A DNA stretch of 64,000 bases, taken from Cryoendolithus antarcticus (Eukaryota > Ascomycota > Dothideomycetes > Cladosporiales > Cladosporiaceae). Numbering within the stretch: position 1 is the stretch's first letter; the number at the start of each line of letters is the position of its first letter. The stretch covers positions 682,001-746,000 of the forward strand of contig NAJO01000018.1 in assembly GCA_002077065.1 (NCBI GenBank). Reading direction: 5' to 3'. The notes under the pieces are model-generated. The model saw only the letters and a program-made list of their open reading frames with translations. It did not search any database and was not told the DNA's origin. Positions 1-9,541 of the stretch are shown piece by piece. A program made the position numbers and the translations under genes.

Positions 1-457
1 AAACCAGTCTGTATAGTTGATAGCATGACAGGCTCGTGTTCCCCCGAGGCGTTGCGATCCTTACTCCGTAGCTGGGCAGCAAAAGTCCCGAGGACCAGGG
101 TGAGGGTCTCTCCTGTGGGAGAATTGCTCGTGTCTCTGTGCACGTTGTCAGCGTGGTTTCCAACCCAGAACAGGTGGGAAAGGCTTACCTGCGAGCGTCG
201 CCAGCCCCGTACGCCTTTACCATGATCGACTCATAACGGCGCCACCAGAGCTCCACCTCGCGGTTCCAGCCTGCACTAGCTCCATTGTCGTTGAATCGCT
301 TGAAAAACTTTGCGGTCGCTGTCTTGTTCTCGACCCGAGCCTCATGGAGCACGTTCTCAGTCATCCACTGATTGCGAGCTGCGAACTTGGTGCGAGCTGC
401 TTCATCCTGAGCGTCGAGTTCGGCATGATCGACAGCGTCACTCGAATTGAACGCCAT
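1..457 (-). CDS. Unknown protein, 5' part, runs off left edge
   Basis: I do not recognise this gene. It starts at 457 and reads leftward. Exon 1 (457-189) encodes an acidic/basic helical stretch with motifs such as NKTATAKFFKRF and EVELWWRRYESIMVKAYG. A 53-nt GT-AG intron (188-136) joins in frame to a second exon that stays open to base 1, ending near MLSTIQTG. The splice phases match (exon 1 ends at phase 2). That continuity is the main reason to believe it over the several overlapping ORFs. No signal peptide or membrane segment is visible. The promoter side (458-1700) is filled with short direct repeats. The full length and function cannot be judged because the 3' end lies outside the window. 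Confidence 0.55.
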
Positions 458-476
458 CTCAGTTTTGATTGTATCC

Positions 477-632
477 GGTGAGTCGTGAGAGCAGGGTAGA
501 GGGTGACCCGACAGTGAGAGACGAAGGTGGGCGGGGGTGTGTTCAGCACCAAGGATCGGTTATAGTCGTGTTCGGTGAATCGTGAAAGCAGGGCGGAGAG
601 TAACCCAACAATGAGAAACGGAGGTGGGCGGG
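477..632. repeat. Diverged direct repeat, 97-bp period
   Basis: Bases 477-536 and 574-633 align without gaps over about 60 bp. Ten positions differ and every difference is a transition (G/A or C/T). The repeat lies directly upstream of the start codon at 457. I count no transversion in the aligned part; similarity ends abruptly after the shared ggtgggcgggg. Confidence 0.75.
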
Positions 633-636
633 GAGA

Positions 637-708
637 GTCCAAGGGGAAGTGCGTGTCCAAGGGAAACTGCGCGTCCAAGGGAAACTGCGTGTCCAAGGGA
701 AACTGCCT
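637..708. repeat. 18-bp minisatellite, four units
   Basis: Four head-to-tail copies of an 18-bp unit, consensus gtccaagggaaactgcgt, at 637, 655, 673 and 691. The two middle copies are nearly perfect and the outer ones differ at a few bases. Because the period is a multiple of three, artificial repeated peptides appear on the minus strand; I do not regard those as genes. Confidence 0.85.
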
Positions 709-852
709 GATGCAGCATGGTGCCTGCCGTCGGTCGACATCGCGACTTCCATAAGCTCAATGTGACCGGGTCAAATCCCGCCCGAAGGTTGTGCTGTACT
801 CGCATCGTGATGAGCTGATCTCAGTCTTGACATCTTGTGCAGGGCATTTCTT

Positions 853-1170
853 GAGTGAGTAGATACGGCGACCGCAGTCCCCAGCGTTGAGTGAGGTTTG
901 AGTTGGTTTTGAGTGAATGTTCCATGGCGACCGCAGCCACCTACAAGGTGTTTTTTGTGTGAGCTAACATGGCAACCGCAGTCCCCATTCTTGGAATCAG
1001 TGCTCAGGCAATGCTGGGAGACCGGCGATACCTGCTACACATATGATATCTTCCGATGCATGTGAGGCGACCGCAGCCCTCAGTATTGTATGTGTATGCG
1101 CGTTCAGTCAATGCTGGGTGAGCGTAGAATCAATGTTGTGTGAGGGTTTAAATGGCCACTGTAGCAACCA
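853..1170. repeat. Degenerate repeat: GAGTGA ... GGCGACCGCAG units
   Basis: A motif ggcgaccgcagyccc recurs at 867, 926, 971 (one mismatch), 1066 and, more degenerate, about 1154. Each copy is preceded at roughly 5-15 bp by a gagtga/gtgtga element. Spacings are 59, 45, 95 and about 88 bp, so this is an irregular tandem array and not a fixed-period satellite. No open frame covers it. Confidence 0.6.
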
Positions 1171-1720
1171 ACACCTACGTTATTCTCGTGAGATCATGTA
1201 GTTGAGGACGAGGTGTTTATTTTCCAACCGCTGCATTTTGATAAGTACGCGAATGACAGAAGAAGCGGAACACTTGAGAGCAATGGACTATCGCTACTGC
1301 TGGTATACACTGCGTCGCGTTGACATATCGATGTGCATGTTGCCTACGAGAGGTGCTACATGTAGATAAGACCACGCTCTCGTCGGCAGCCTATGTACAT
1401 TTGCGGCGCGGTATGTGATGGCAACTTCTCTCACAGTGGATTGCTGAGCGGTGCGCTTATTCTGTCACTCTCGTGACAATTCCAGCTCCCGTAAGTATGT
1501 CACGTGAATTTTAGGCAGATTTGACAGAAGTCGCAATTGGTAAAAGTGTGAACAGCTAAGTTGTGGGAAGCTAGGATCACGATTACTCGCTGAGACTGCA
1601 TTGTCGTGTTAGTTGCACGTATTGATGCAGAAGACAACGCCAACGGTAAAGCTACAAAGGTTCATTGCGTAGTCAACAACTCGAGTCCAATGAGTCCCTG
1701 AGTGATGTTTGTCGAAGTAA
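1171..1720. other. Non-coding stretch downstream of MFS gene
   Basis: About 550 bp between the repeat array and the stop codon of the transporter. I see no convincing ORF, tRNA or repeat here; it should hold the transporter 3' UTR and terminator. Confidence 0.5.
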
Positions 1721-3655
1721 TTACACTATACCCTCCTCCGTACTCTGAGTACTCGCCTTCGCCAGAGCGACACCAGCCTGCATGAAAGGTGAGCGCTCCC
1801 TGAACGTCCGACCCTTCCATACAAACACTACTGGCGCCATGCTCAACATAATGGCGAGGAATGCCAAGAGAGTACTTGCCCATTGCAGACCCAATCGTCC
1901 GTACATAGCGTTCGTGGCGAACGGCAGGAACGCAGCCGTGAGACTTTCCCCAGCTGCGCAAGCACTGACGGCCGACGCAGCGTAGCCTGACGCTGCGTAT
2001 GCGTCGAGGACGTAGTCTGCGACTGCGCTGACCACGATCTGAATCCCAAAGCCGACCATGGCGAGACCAATGGCTGGTGCGATCCACGGAATGGTAGGAT
2101 AAGAAGTCCAAGCGTAGACGAACATGCCGCCTACGACGCCGAAGAAAGACCCGAAGATACTGACGTACAGCCTTGCTTCTGGAATCGGCTTGCCAGGACA
2201 TTCGGTATTGCGGGAGGCGGAAGCCAGATACAGCTTGGTGCTCAGCAGTGTGGCGCACCAGCCGAATATCTCTCCGATAACAACAGCACCGTTCACGTAG
2301 GCGACTGAGTATTCCTCCCACTCGTACAGACTCGTGAAGACAATCGCAGTCGACTGCGTGAATAAGAAGACCGTCCCGAAGCAGAATGCTGACCACAACG
2401 TGTTCGCGATCAGAAGTGGTTCCGTGCACAGTAGGTATAATGGCCGACTGGCAGACTTCGTAAGGACTTGCAGTATGGGAGGTGCGTCAAGGTCGGCTTG
2501 TGCATAGATCTTCTGACCGGTAGTTCCGCGCAGCTGGTTCGCCCGTCGACGCAATATGACACTGCTTCGAGTCTCTTGTATGAAGTACCAGAAGAAAGGC
2601 AGGAGCGCGCCGTAGATGATGAGCTGAATGTAAAAGATCCTGTAGTAATTGTGTCAGTATTGGTTATGTGCTGAACCCTGTGTGCTGAACGTTTCGGTTG
2701 ATGACCATCTCCACGCCATCCAAAGCTCGCAAAGATCTTGTGCTACGATTGGCTGGGCTGCCAGGCTTTCTCTGCTGTATTAATAGCCGTGAGAGACCAT
2801 CGGCGCTGCCTATGAGAAGGCGCAGATGCCCATGTTTCTCGACAGCACCAAGCGAAGCATTTCCATCAGTGGTGCTCTTAGCGGTAGCACTAGAACCTCC
2901 CGACTTTCTGCAGCCTCAAAGGTTTTGCGTTCTAGAGACATCGACTGGGGAGTATGGAGTTCAAAGAGGGAGACAGCTCACCATCGCCAAGTGGGCAAAT
3001 GCTGCGTGACGCCACCAAAGATGGGCAAGCCTAGCGTGTTGCCTGTCAGATACATAAGGATGTACAAGCCGACAGGGATCGAGCGTTCCTCATCTGTCTC
3101 CCAGACATCCGCAATGACACTCGCGATAGTGTTGGCCAGCAACGAGACGCAGCCGCCAGAAAGGAACCTCGTAACGACCAAAGTTTCAAAGTTCGTTGCC
3201 AGCGCTTGCGGAATGATCATGAGCAAGAAAAAGATATATGCAATTCTGAAGCCCCATCGCACACCGACATCTTCCATGATCGGTAGTAGGAGGACGACGA
3301 AGACCGCTCCGCCGAATGTCCACGAACAGACCGGCCAGTAGCTGTGCGGGAAGACAGCATCGCTGATATTGAACTCGGCATTGATCTCGAGAGCGGCGGC
3401 TGCTACAGATGTGCCATTCCAGCACACAATCTGTGTGGCGAAGAGAGCTGTACTAGTGACTAGCCACTTATGCCCTTTGCTCCAATTGACCGGGTTCTCC
3501 GCATCATGAGGTCCATTCCAGCCGAGTATCAGTGTGTCGTCCTTGCTGAGTGGTGCCTGTGTGGTTATCGCTTTGTCCTCTGCATCGCCATAGATATATG
3601 CACGAGAAGTCCGTGCGGTGGAGATGTCAGGGCTTGCCAGCCCAACGCCACTCAT
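1721..3655 (-). CDS. MFS transporter (DHA1-type drug/polyamine H+ antiporter)
   Basis: Predicted plasma-membrane proton antiporter of the major facilitator superfamily, 530 residues from two exons (3655-2982 and 2639-1721). The N-terminal cytosolic tail carries the NPVNWSKGHKW signature seen before TM1 of fungal DHA1 proteins. The conserved ETRSSVILRRRA segment follows TM6 and about twelve hydrophobic stretches can be traced. The exon junction rebuilds TWRW-IFYIQ exactly as in the family, which fixes the splice sites. The intron is 342 nt (GTGAGC donor, CTACAG acceptor), far longer than the 50-60 nt usual here. Substrate cannot be told from sequence. The neighbouring divergent gene is a DUF4202 protein, with no evident pathway link. 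Confidence 0.88.
2640..2981 (-). other. Unusually long intron (342 nt) of the MFS gene
   Basis: Donor ggtgag at 2982-2977, acceptor ctacag ending at 2640, with a branch-like actgac about 18 nt upstream of the acceptor. The flanking codons join in frame with no residues missing relative to family members, so the whole stretch looks intronic. Weak plus-strand ORFs inside it show no recognisable domain. Confidence 0.6.
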
Positions 3656-4167
3656 GTCGCTTCAACGCTGGAGACAGAAATGAATACATATATTGCAGGC
3701 GATGATAACAGGCCGGACAGAAGACAGAAAAAATGAGGAAGAGAGCCGAAAACGACAGCAGACACGACGAGATGTCAACGTGAGGTCAGAAAAGCTTCGA
3801 TTTGGTAGGCATTACCTAACAGCGGTCATCGGAATTGCTGACATCGCTGGCGTGGCGTAGTAGGGCGTGCAATGACATTCGTCAACTCCGGCGCCGATAG
3901 ATGGTAGAAAGATGCTGAACCATTGCTGAGACCGCAGGCACGAAAGCCGAATATCATGACGAGGTGTAGAAGAAAGGTCCTAAATAACAGGGTGAAGACG
4001 ATCAATCCAGTGCCAGACACAACTCGATGACTCAGCGTGATTTCCCTACTGCCGAGACCAGTGCACATCCAGTCTCTCGAGTTTTCGAGAAGCGCGTAGC
4101 TGTGGACTTGGCCACATTCTCCCGATTTTCAATCGCAAACAAAGACCGTCCAGCTCTCTCTAGAACC
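3656..4167. promoter_or_regulatory. Divergent intergenic region, MFS and DUF4202 genes
   Basis: About 370-510 bp between two divergently oriented start codons (3655 minus; 4027 or 4168 plus), so it should hold both promoters. I see no distinctive operator or TATA element I would defend. Confidence 0.4.
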
Positions 4168-4764
4168 ATGGCGCGTACTCCTGACTTCGCGAAGGCGAGG
4201 CTTATGATCTACGCTGCTCACGACGAAGACCCAACCAAACACACACTTCCGGATGGCTCCCAAACTCCATATGAAACTCACTATTCCACTCAGATGGAAA
4301 GCTATCTTAGCAAACGCTGCCCTGAAGCTTCCGAAGTCCTCCGCCTGGCAGTCTGTGGCCAGCACTTCCGCCGTTGGGAAGTCCCACGAGACTCGTATCC
4401 GAAGACCAAAGTCGGCTATCTGACCTGGCGCACTCATTTGAAGAGACGTGCAGGCACAGAGGTGGCACGGATACTGGACGAATGCAACTATGGTACCGAG
4501 GACTTCACGCGCTGTCAGGCGCTGATTGAGAAGGAGGGTCTTAAGCAGGGGGAAGAACAGGTGCAGGTTCTGGAGGACGTGGCGTGCTTGGTATTCCTTG
4601 ACGACCAATTTGAGGAGTTCAAGGAGAAGCACGACGAAGCCAAGATTGTCCATATCCTGAAGAAGACCTGGGGCAAGATGTCGAAGGAAGGCCACGATTT
4701 GGCGCTGGGAATTCCGATGACTGAGGAGTGTAAGGCGTTGGTCGGGAAGGCCCTGGCTGAGTGA
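4168..4764 (+). CDS. DUF4202 family protein
   Basis: Conserved protein of unknown function that I recognise as DUF4202. Diagnostic stretches are GSQTPYETHYSTQM, RLAVCGQHFRRWEVPR, KTKVGYLTWRTHLKRR and EDVACLVFLDDQFEEF. The His/Asp/Glu-rich pattern recalls HD-type metal sites, but no reaction is established to my knowledge. I chose the ATG at 4168 because it has a good context (accatgg) and MARTPDFAKARLMIYAAHDEDP begins the family-like region, giving 198 residues. An in-frame ATG at 4027 would add 47 residues with no family resemblance; that part could be 5' UTR or a targeting extension. Single exon, soluble, no signal peptide. Confidence 0.85.
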   Translation: MARTPDFAKARLMIYAAHDEDPTKHTLPDGSQTPYETHYSTQMESYLSKRCPEASEVLRLAVCGQHFRRWEVPRDSYPKTKVGYLTWRTHLKRRAGTEVARILDECNYGTEDFTRCQALIEKEGLKQGEEQVQVLEDVACLVFLDDQFEEFKEKHDEAKIVHILKKTWGKMSKEGHDLALGIPMTEECKALVGKALAE

Positions 4765-5110
4765 GCTGGGCGGCCTTTGTGCAATTCCGGCGAGTCTTGA
4801 GGATACGACATTTCATTCGAGACGTACAGAGTCTAATGCATGGCGACTCCATATTCCTACGCTATCAGGTCGCTGCAAAAGCGATGTTCAAGTACCAAGT
4901 GGACCCTCCAAAAGTCGTTCGGGTGGGATCCATGACTCAGATGAATATGGCACTTCGAGGACACCAGCCGCTTCATCAGCTATCGCCTACGACCATACTT
5001 AAAGCTCGACTTTCCCCATTCGGTCTCCAATTGCACATCCACCACCAAAGCAACCGAAGGACATACCATCTTCTAGCGCCGAACACTGTAACACCAGGCC
5101 TACTGGAGCT

Positions 5111-5562
5111 ATGAAGTATTCAATCGCTCTCAGCAGCATGCTCGTCGCAGCAGCATGGCTCTTGTCTCCGGTCACGGCACTCGCAACTCCCCGAGACAGT
5201 GTACGACCAGACTGTGCGGCGCAAGCCGAGTTGATCGGGGAGGAGATGTTGTCGCAATGTTTCCCACAGGGGACCCCACACCCAATAACGGATGAGAAGC
5301 AATTGTGAGTCACATAACTCCGACTTGCCGTCTCCGGGCGGTATGCTGACATGGTTTCAGGACCCAGATATTCAAATGCGTTGACCGCGTGACGCACAAT
5401 CATCTCGAGAAACGCTGCATGAAAGGGGTTTTGGTGTCGCCTCCGACGTCTCCCGTGCGCGGAGGAGGAGTGGTGATACGTTTGCAGAGTCTGAGCCTGG
5501 TGATGCTCTTGGAAAGGTATGTTGAACGGTCTGGAGGAGCAGACTCAGTGCATCTCGATTAA
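5111..5562 (+). CDS. Small secreted cysteine protein, copy 1 (fifth Cys lost by frame change)
   Basis: Secreted effector-like protein with no recognised family. Exon 1 (5111-5304) encodes a signal peptide (MKYSIALSSMLVAAAWLLSP...) and DC-x2-Q. A 56-nt intron (5305-5360, GTGAGT...TTTCAG) follows; exon 2 starts at 5361. Cysteines at residues 35, 50, 71 and 84 have spacings x14, x20, x12, matching the copies at 14.5 and 23.9 kb. The fifth cysteine (x5) is present in the DNA but in the -1 frame. An extra G in the GGGG run at 5425-5428 shifts translation onto a Pro/Gly/Val-rich tail ending at 5562 (131 aa). In the other frame the sequence would end at tga 5474-5476 after a tail nearly identical to copy 2. 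This is either a real lesion or an assembly indel. Confidence 0.65.
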
Positions 5563-6085
5563 GATGGCGTGGGATAGAAGGATTGGCAGGTCGTTACATG
5601 TTTTCAATACAGGTTGTTCCTCTTGACGTCTCGTGTGAGCAGTGCATTGGAAAGTGGGCAACCCAGCGGCGCAGCCAGTATCATCACATTCACGCCTGTA
5701 TATGACAAGAATGAGCAGAACTTGACGCTGGTGCTTCATCATGCTCTTGCAGTACAACTGCCATATCTTACACACATATCGACCTGGCTGGACTGATGCA
5801 TGTTGGAGTCATGAGGTCTATTCGAAAGTCTTTGGAATGGGCTACTTCGCAACATCGCTATCGTCTCTTGTAATGGTACAGTGCCATTGAGACTCGAGCA
5901 TGTATATGTTTGTACTTGCACAAGCGGCTCGAAGCTGCCATCGAGTAGTCACATCCATCCTGCCTGCATTGTAGACTCGCACCTACCCTCCAATATCTCT
6001 CTGAAAGCCGTACCTTTTCCTAGCCTCGAAACTCCAGCCGTATGGGTTTCCAATCACATCGTCAACCTCTTAAGAATCTCCCACC
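5563..6085. other. Intergenic, no gene seen
   Basis: About 520 bp between copy 1 and the SRA gene. It is AT-richer than its neighbours, with only short overlapping ORFs on both strands. It likely holds the SRA-gene promoter. Confidence 0.45.
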
Positions 6086-7197
6086 ATGGCTCCCACCCTC
6101 TCCCAAACTACACATCATCTCCGCAACGTCCTCGATCCCACGATTTCACTGTCCGGCCCTTCGCTATCCCCTTCAGAACTCGTCACCCTCATCTCCCTCC
6201 TCAATACCTTCCTCGACGCACCGGTACCTGCTCTCGCCGATCTCCGTCTCTCGAGGGTACATCTTGCCATTCTCGACATAATCGGAGTCGCGACGCGATG
6301 GCCTGATCGCATCGTGGATATAGCGGAGAAAGTGACAGAGTCGTGGGAAATGGAGTTGGGAATGAGCTTGAAGGAGATCGGATGGGATGCTCCGAGACTG
6401 GATGATTGGAAAGGCTGCGAAGGGTTAGGGAGGCGTGAAGTGCTCGCACGATGGCTCAGAGAGCCGAACGTGCTTCTTAGCCCGGCGAGAGCACGAAAGA
6501 GTGGCGATCTGGGCTTCAAAGCTGGAGAGCGCGTTGATCTTCCCCCAGCAACTGCAGAAATTGATACTAATGCAGCTACAGTTGGTGGATCAATGCCCTC
6601 TTCGCCCTCAAAGCCGGCATCATCGACTCAGCAGACCCAAAGGGAGGCATTGTGGCTGATGCCAAGGGAGCGTACGCCATACTTATGAGCGGAGAAGACG
6701 AGATACGAGGAGAGTCCGCTGAAGAGTTCACTTACCGTGCAAGGGAGGGTGATAAGGGGCGATATCGCTTGACAGCTGCAACTGTGGATTCGAGGCAGCC
6801 AGTGAGACTCCTACGCAGTCACAACTTGAGAGGCTTCTTCAGTCCGGTGGCCGGAGTGAGGTATGAAGGACTGTGAGTGCATGGTATTCGCCAGCAGTCC
6901 CACTTCGCGACTGACAGCGCGTGCAGCTACAGAGTCACTAGCTGGGCCATTGTCCTGGACAAAGCCAGCAAGGAAATGGTTTACGACATCAACTTGAAGC
7001 GCTTACCCAACGAGGCATCGATGGAAGGCGTTCTCAGCCGACCCTGGGCTGAGGAATTGGACGATTATCGCCTATACAAGCGGATGCGGAGGGATGCTCG
7101 ACGGCAGGCAGCAGCTGAAGCGACCAGGCGTCCCGATCTCGTAGTTTCGAGCGATGGGACGGCGGAGATGTGTCTATGGCGAGAGGTTTCGTGGTAG
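6086..7197 (+). CDS. SRA-YDG domain protein (methyl-cytosine-binding type)
   Basis: The C-terminal half matches the SAD/SRA (YDG) fold that binds modified cytosine by base flipping. Signature blocks are KGAYAILMSGEDE, EEFTYRAREGDKGRY, PVRLLRSH, FFSPVAGVRYEGLYRVTSW and YDINLKRLPNE. Proposed exons are 6086-6528, 6582-6872 and 6927-7197 (334 aa). Intron 2 (6873-6926) is ordinary GTGAGT...GCAG. Intron 1 has a clear tactaat branch point at 6565-6571 and acceptor ctacag (6581), but no GT donor exists in the phase needed to enter the SRA frame. A GC donor at 6529 restores it and gives KAGDWWINALFALKAG. The N-terminal 140 residues are unassigned. Known SRA proteins read DNA methylation; whether this one binds 5mC is inference. 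Confidence 0.75.
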
Positions 7198-7803
7198 TCC
7201 CTTGTTGGAAGTCTAGTTTTGGCAATGCTCTCGTAGTGGCATCTACGACAGTACCTGGATTAGATGCTTTACATTTGGGAGTTGTGTATACTGCATTGAG
7301 GAATTGTCTCGGTAGCCATTTGATGTCGAAGAACGATCCTGAGACAGCATGCCAGCCTTCCACCAGCCGTCTCGGTCAGATTCAATGGTATCATCAGCCT
7401 GGCTGTGGCAATGGAGCAATACGCTATCGCGTCTGATGAAGACGGCACCTGAGTAAGACATGGGACAAGTTGCATCCGTTCCTTGGCGACATCGTACTCT
7501 GCTGTCCGTAGTCGTAAGATTGGTGGCATGAGTAAGGGAGTAAGCAGTACTAGTTAAGAAAGAAAGGTAGCTAGCAGGAGGAGGTATGGAGAGAGCCCAG
7601 GTGTTCATGAAAGATACACGAAGTCGAGTACTGACCTCGGCCGGATGGACGCCGCAGACCTCATGGTGAAGAGCTCAACTTCGAAGGCACCTCGTCGCTG
7701 TTGATAAACGTCGACCAGTTCAATGGTTATTCTCAGCATTCTTTACGAGGTGCAGACCACGCATGTTCCCTAAATAATGGCCTACTCTTAATTATAAGAC
7801 ATA
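7198..7803. other. Intergenic, no gene seen
   Basis: About 600 bp. It carries the 3' UTR of the SRA gene and the promoter of the phosphatase gene. A taattataagacataatg tract lies immediately before the ATG at 7804. Overlapping ORFs here lack domain features. Confidence 0.45.
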
Positions 7804-9471
7804 ATGAAGCATCACGGACACCCCTACAGCATCCGCCTCGCGCTCCTCTCCCTCTTCGAACACCCTACGCCCTCTCCAACTCAACGCCGCGCCTTCCACG
7901 ACTACTTTGTAACACATCTCCCCTCCTCATCCCTCTCCCCCGACAAAGCCGGCCAGCACCCAAAACCAACCTCCGCCAGCTTGAAATTCCCCACTAAGCC
8001 TTCTGCCCCAGCGCGCGATACAACCATCGTCCGCATCCCCCTCAAATCCGCACACCACCACTTCGGCGCCTCCACATCTCGCGGCTCGCGGCCCTACAAC
8101 GAAGACACCTTCCAGGCCGGCACCATTGAGCTCCCTGCTTTCGCTTTGCCAAGACCGAAGAATCTCACACGCTCGCCAACGTCAGGCGCTATAACAGATC
8201 TTCGCGCTGCAAATTCTGAGAGCGGCGATCCGCAAGTCTTCTATTTCGGAGTATTCGACGGACATGGCGGGCAGGAGTGCAGTGAGTTCCTGCGAGAGCG
8301 GCTGCATGGGTACGTCGAGGAGGCGGGAGTGCTATTTGGGATGGAGAGTAGTTTGCGGAAATGCAAAGATGGAGAAGAGGGAGGGAGTGGTGAGGGCGGG
8401 GTGATGGGAGAGATGGACGCGGAAGACTTACAGAAGAGCCTTGTGGGGGAGTGGAAGGAGACTGTGGGAGGGTATTTTAAGAGGTTCAGACCGGAGTGGT
8501 TCCCTGCTGTTGCTAGACGGAGGAGCAGCGACGAGGGTGGAAGCGAGGGAGAAGTGGATAACAGTAGTGTGCAGACTGTGCTCTCCTACGCTTTTCTAAA
8601 GGCAGATTTGGACTTTACGAAAGCGCAAGCCTCCAAACACACGGAGACCGCATCAGGCGGCCAGACTGCCCCAACAACTTCGCTGGACGACCCAGTCCTC
8701 TCCGACCGTCCGTTAGGCGAGAACGACATGCTCTTCGACGACTCTCGCCCAGCCAGCCAGAATCTCTCACATCGCCTCCCAGCGCGAGGCGCATCGCCAA
8801 ATCTCGCAACTCCGATCGGCGGACCCAAACGCTTCAAAGGCGGCTCTACGGCCAGTATCGCGTTGATCTCCGCGCCTACGCCGACACCGTTTTGGAATCC
8901 TGCGTCACCCTCCACGCTGATAGTAGCCCACGTAGGCGATACGCGGATCTTGCTATGCCGCACAAGTGATGGCAAGGCGGTACCACTGACCACCGATCAC
9001 CATCCCTCCGCACCCATCGAAGCGACGCGACTGCGACGTTACGCAGCGACCTTCGTCACGGACTCTTTCGGCGAGGAGCGAGTTCTAGGTCTGGCGAATA
9101 CTCGCGCGTTTGGCGACATAGCATCGAAACGCATCGGCGTCTCGGCTGAGCCGCAGCTGACTCTCACGCAACTTGCGCCAGCCGAGCACTCGTTCCTTGT
9201 CCTCATCTCTGATGGCGTTAGCGGTCACTTGTCCGATCAGGAAGTCGTGGATGTCGTGAAGGAGGCTAAGACACCTGAGATGGCGGCCAAGGAGCTCGTT
9301 AAGTTCGCCGTGGACGTCAAGAGCGAAGACGCCGACAACGCTACCGCGCTTGTTGTAAGACTTGGTGGCTGGGAAAGGCGAAGCGAGGGCGGTGGGGGCA
9401 GTATTGGGACCAAAGAGCAGAGGGTGTGGAGGCTGAATGATGCCATGGATCCAAGGAGGGGAAGACAGTGA
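7804..9471 (+). CDS. PP2C-type Ser/Thr phosphatase (PTC6-like)
   Basis: Metal-dependent (Mg/Mn) protein phosphatase of the PPM family, 555 aa, single exon. Visible motifs in order are SRGSRPYNEDTF (~93-104), VFDGHGGQE (~149), HVGDTRILL (~374), RAFGD (~437), LISDGVSGHLSDQE (~468) and DADNATALVV (~508). Together these give the acidic metal-binding set. A long, low-complexity insert between about residues 190 and 340 separates the DGHGG block from the core. The N-terminus is basic, hydroxylated and poor in acids, as in the mitochondrial PTC6-like branch that acts on pyruvate dehydrogenase and in mitophagy in yeast; that assignment is inference from overall layout. The start at 7804 is the first in-frame ATG. 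Confidence 0.85.
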   Translation: MKHHGHPYSIRLALLSLFEHPTPSPTQRRAFHDYFVTHLPSSSLSPDKAGQHPKPTSASLKFPTKPSAPARDTTIVRIPLKSAHHHFGASTSRGSRPYNEDTFQAGTIELPAFALPRPKNLTRSPTSGAITDLRAANSESGDPQVFYFGVFDGHGGQECSEFLRERLHGYVEEAGVLFGMESSLRKCKDGEEGGSGEGGVMGEMDAEDLQKSLVGEWKETVGGYFKRFRPEWFPAVARRRSSDEGGSEGEVDNSSVQTVLSYAFLKADLDFTKAQASKHTETASGGQTAPTTSLDDPVLSDRPLGENDMLFDDSRPASQNLSHRLPARGASPNLATPIGGPKRFKGGSTASIALISAPTPTPFWNPASPSTLIVAHVGDTRILLCRTSDGKAVPLTTDHHPSAPIEATRLRRYAATFVTDSFGEERVLGLANTRAFGDIASKRIGVSAEPQLTLTQLAPAEHSFLVLISDGVSGHLSDQEVVDVVKEAKTPEMAAKELVKFAVDVKSEDADNATALVVRLGGWERRSEGGGGSIGTKEQRVWRLNDAMDPRRGRQ

Positions 9472-9541
9472 GGATGTCCAGTCAAAGGCCGTAGCCGGCG
9501 ATGTAGGTCGTCGAAGAGAATTTCAGAGATAGCTCTCACGA

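Noticed and set aside
745..800. gggtcaaatcccg string resembling a tRNA T-arm
   Set aside because: The loop is one base short and no A box, anticodon stem or acceptor stem can be drawn around it.
8586..8993. 135-codon antisense ORF within the phosphatase gene
   Set aside because: Lies fully inside conserved PP2C coding sequence and shows no protein-like features of its own.
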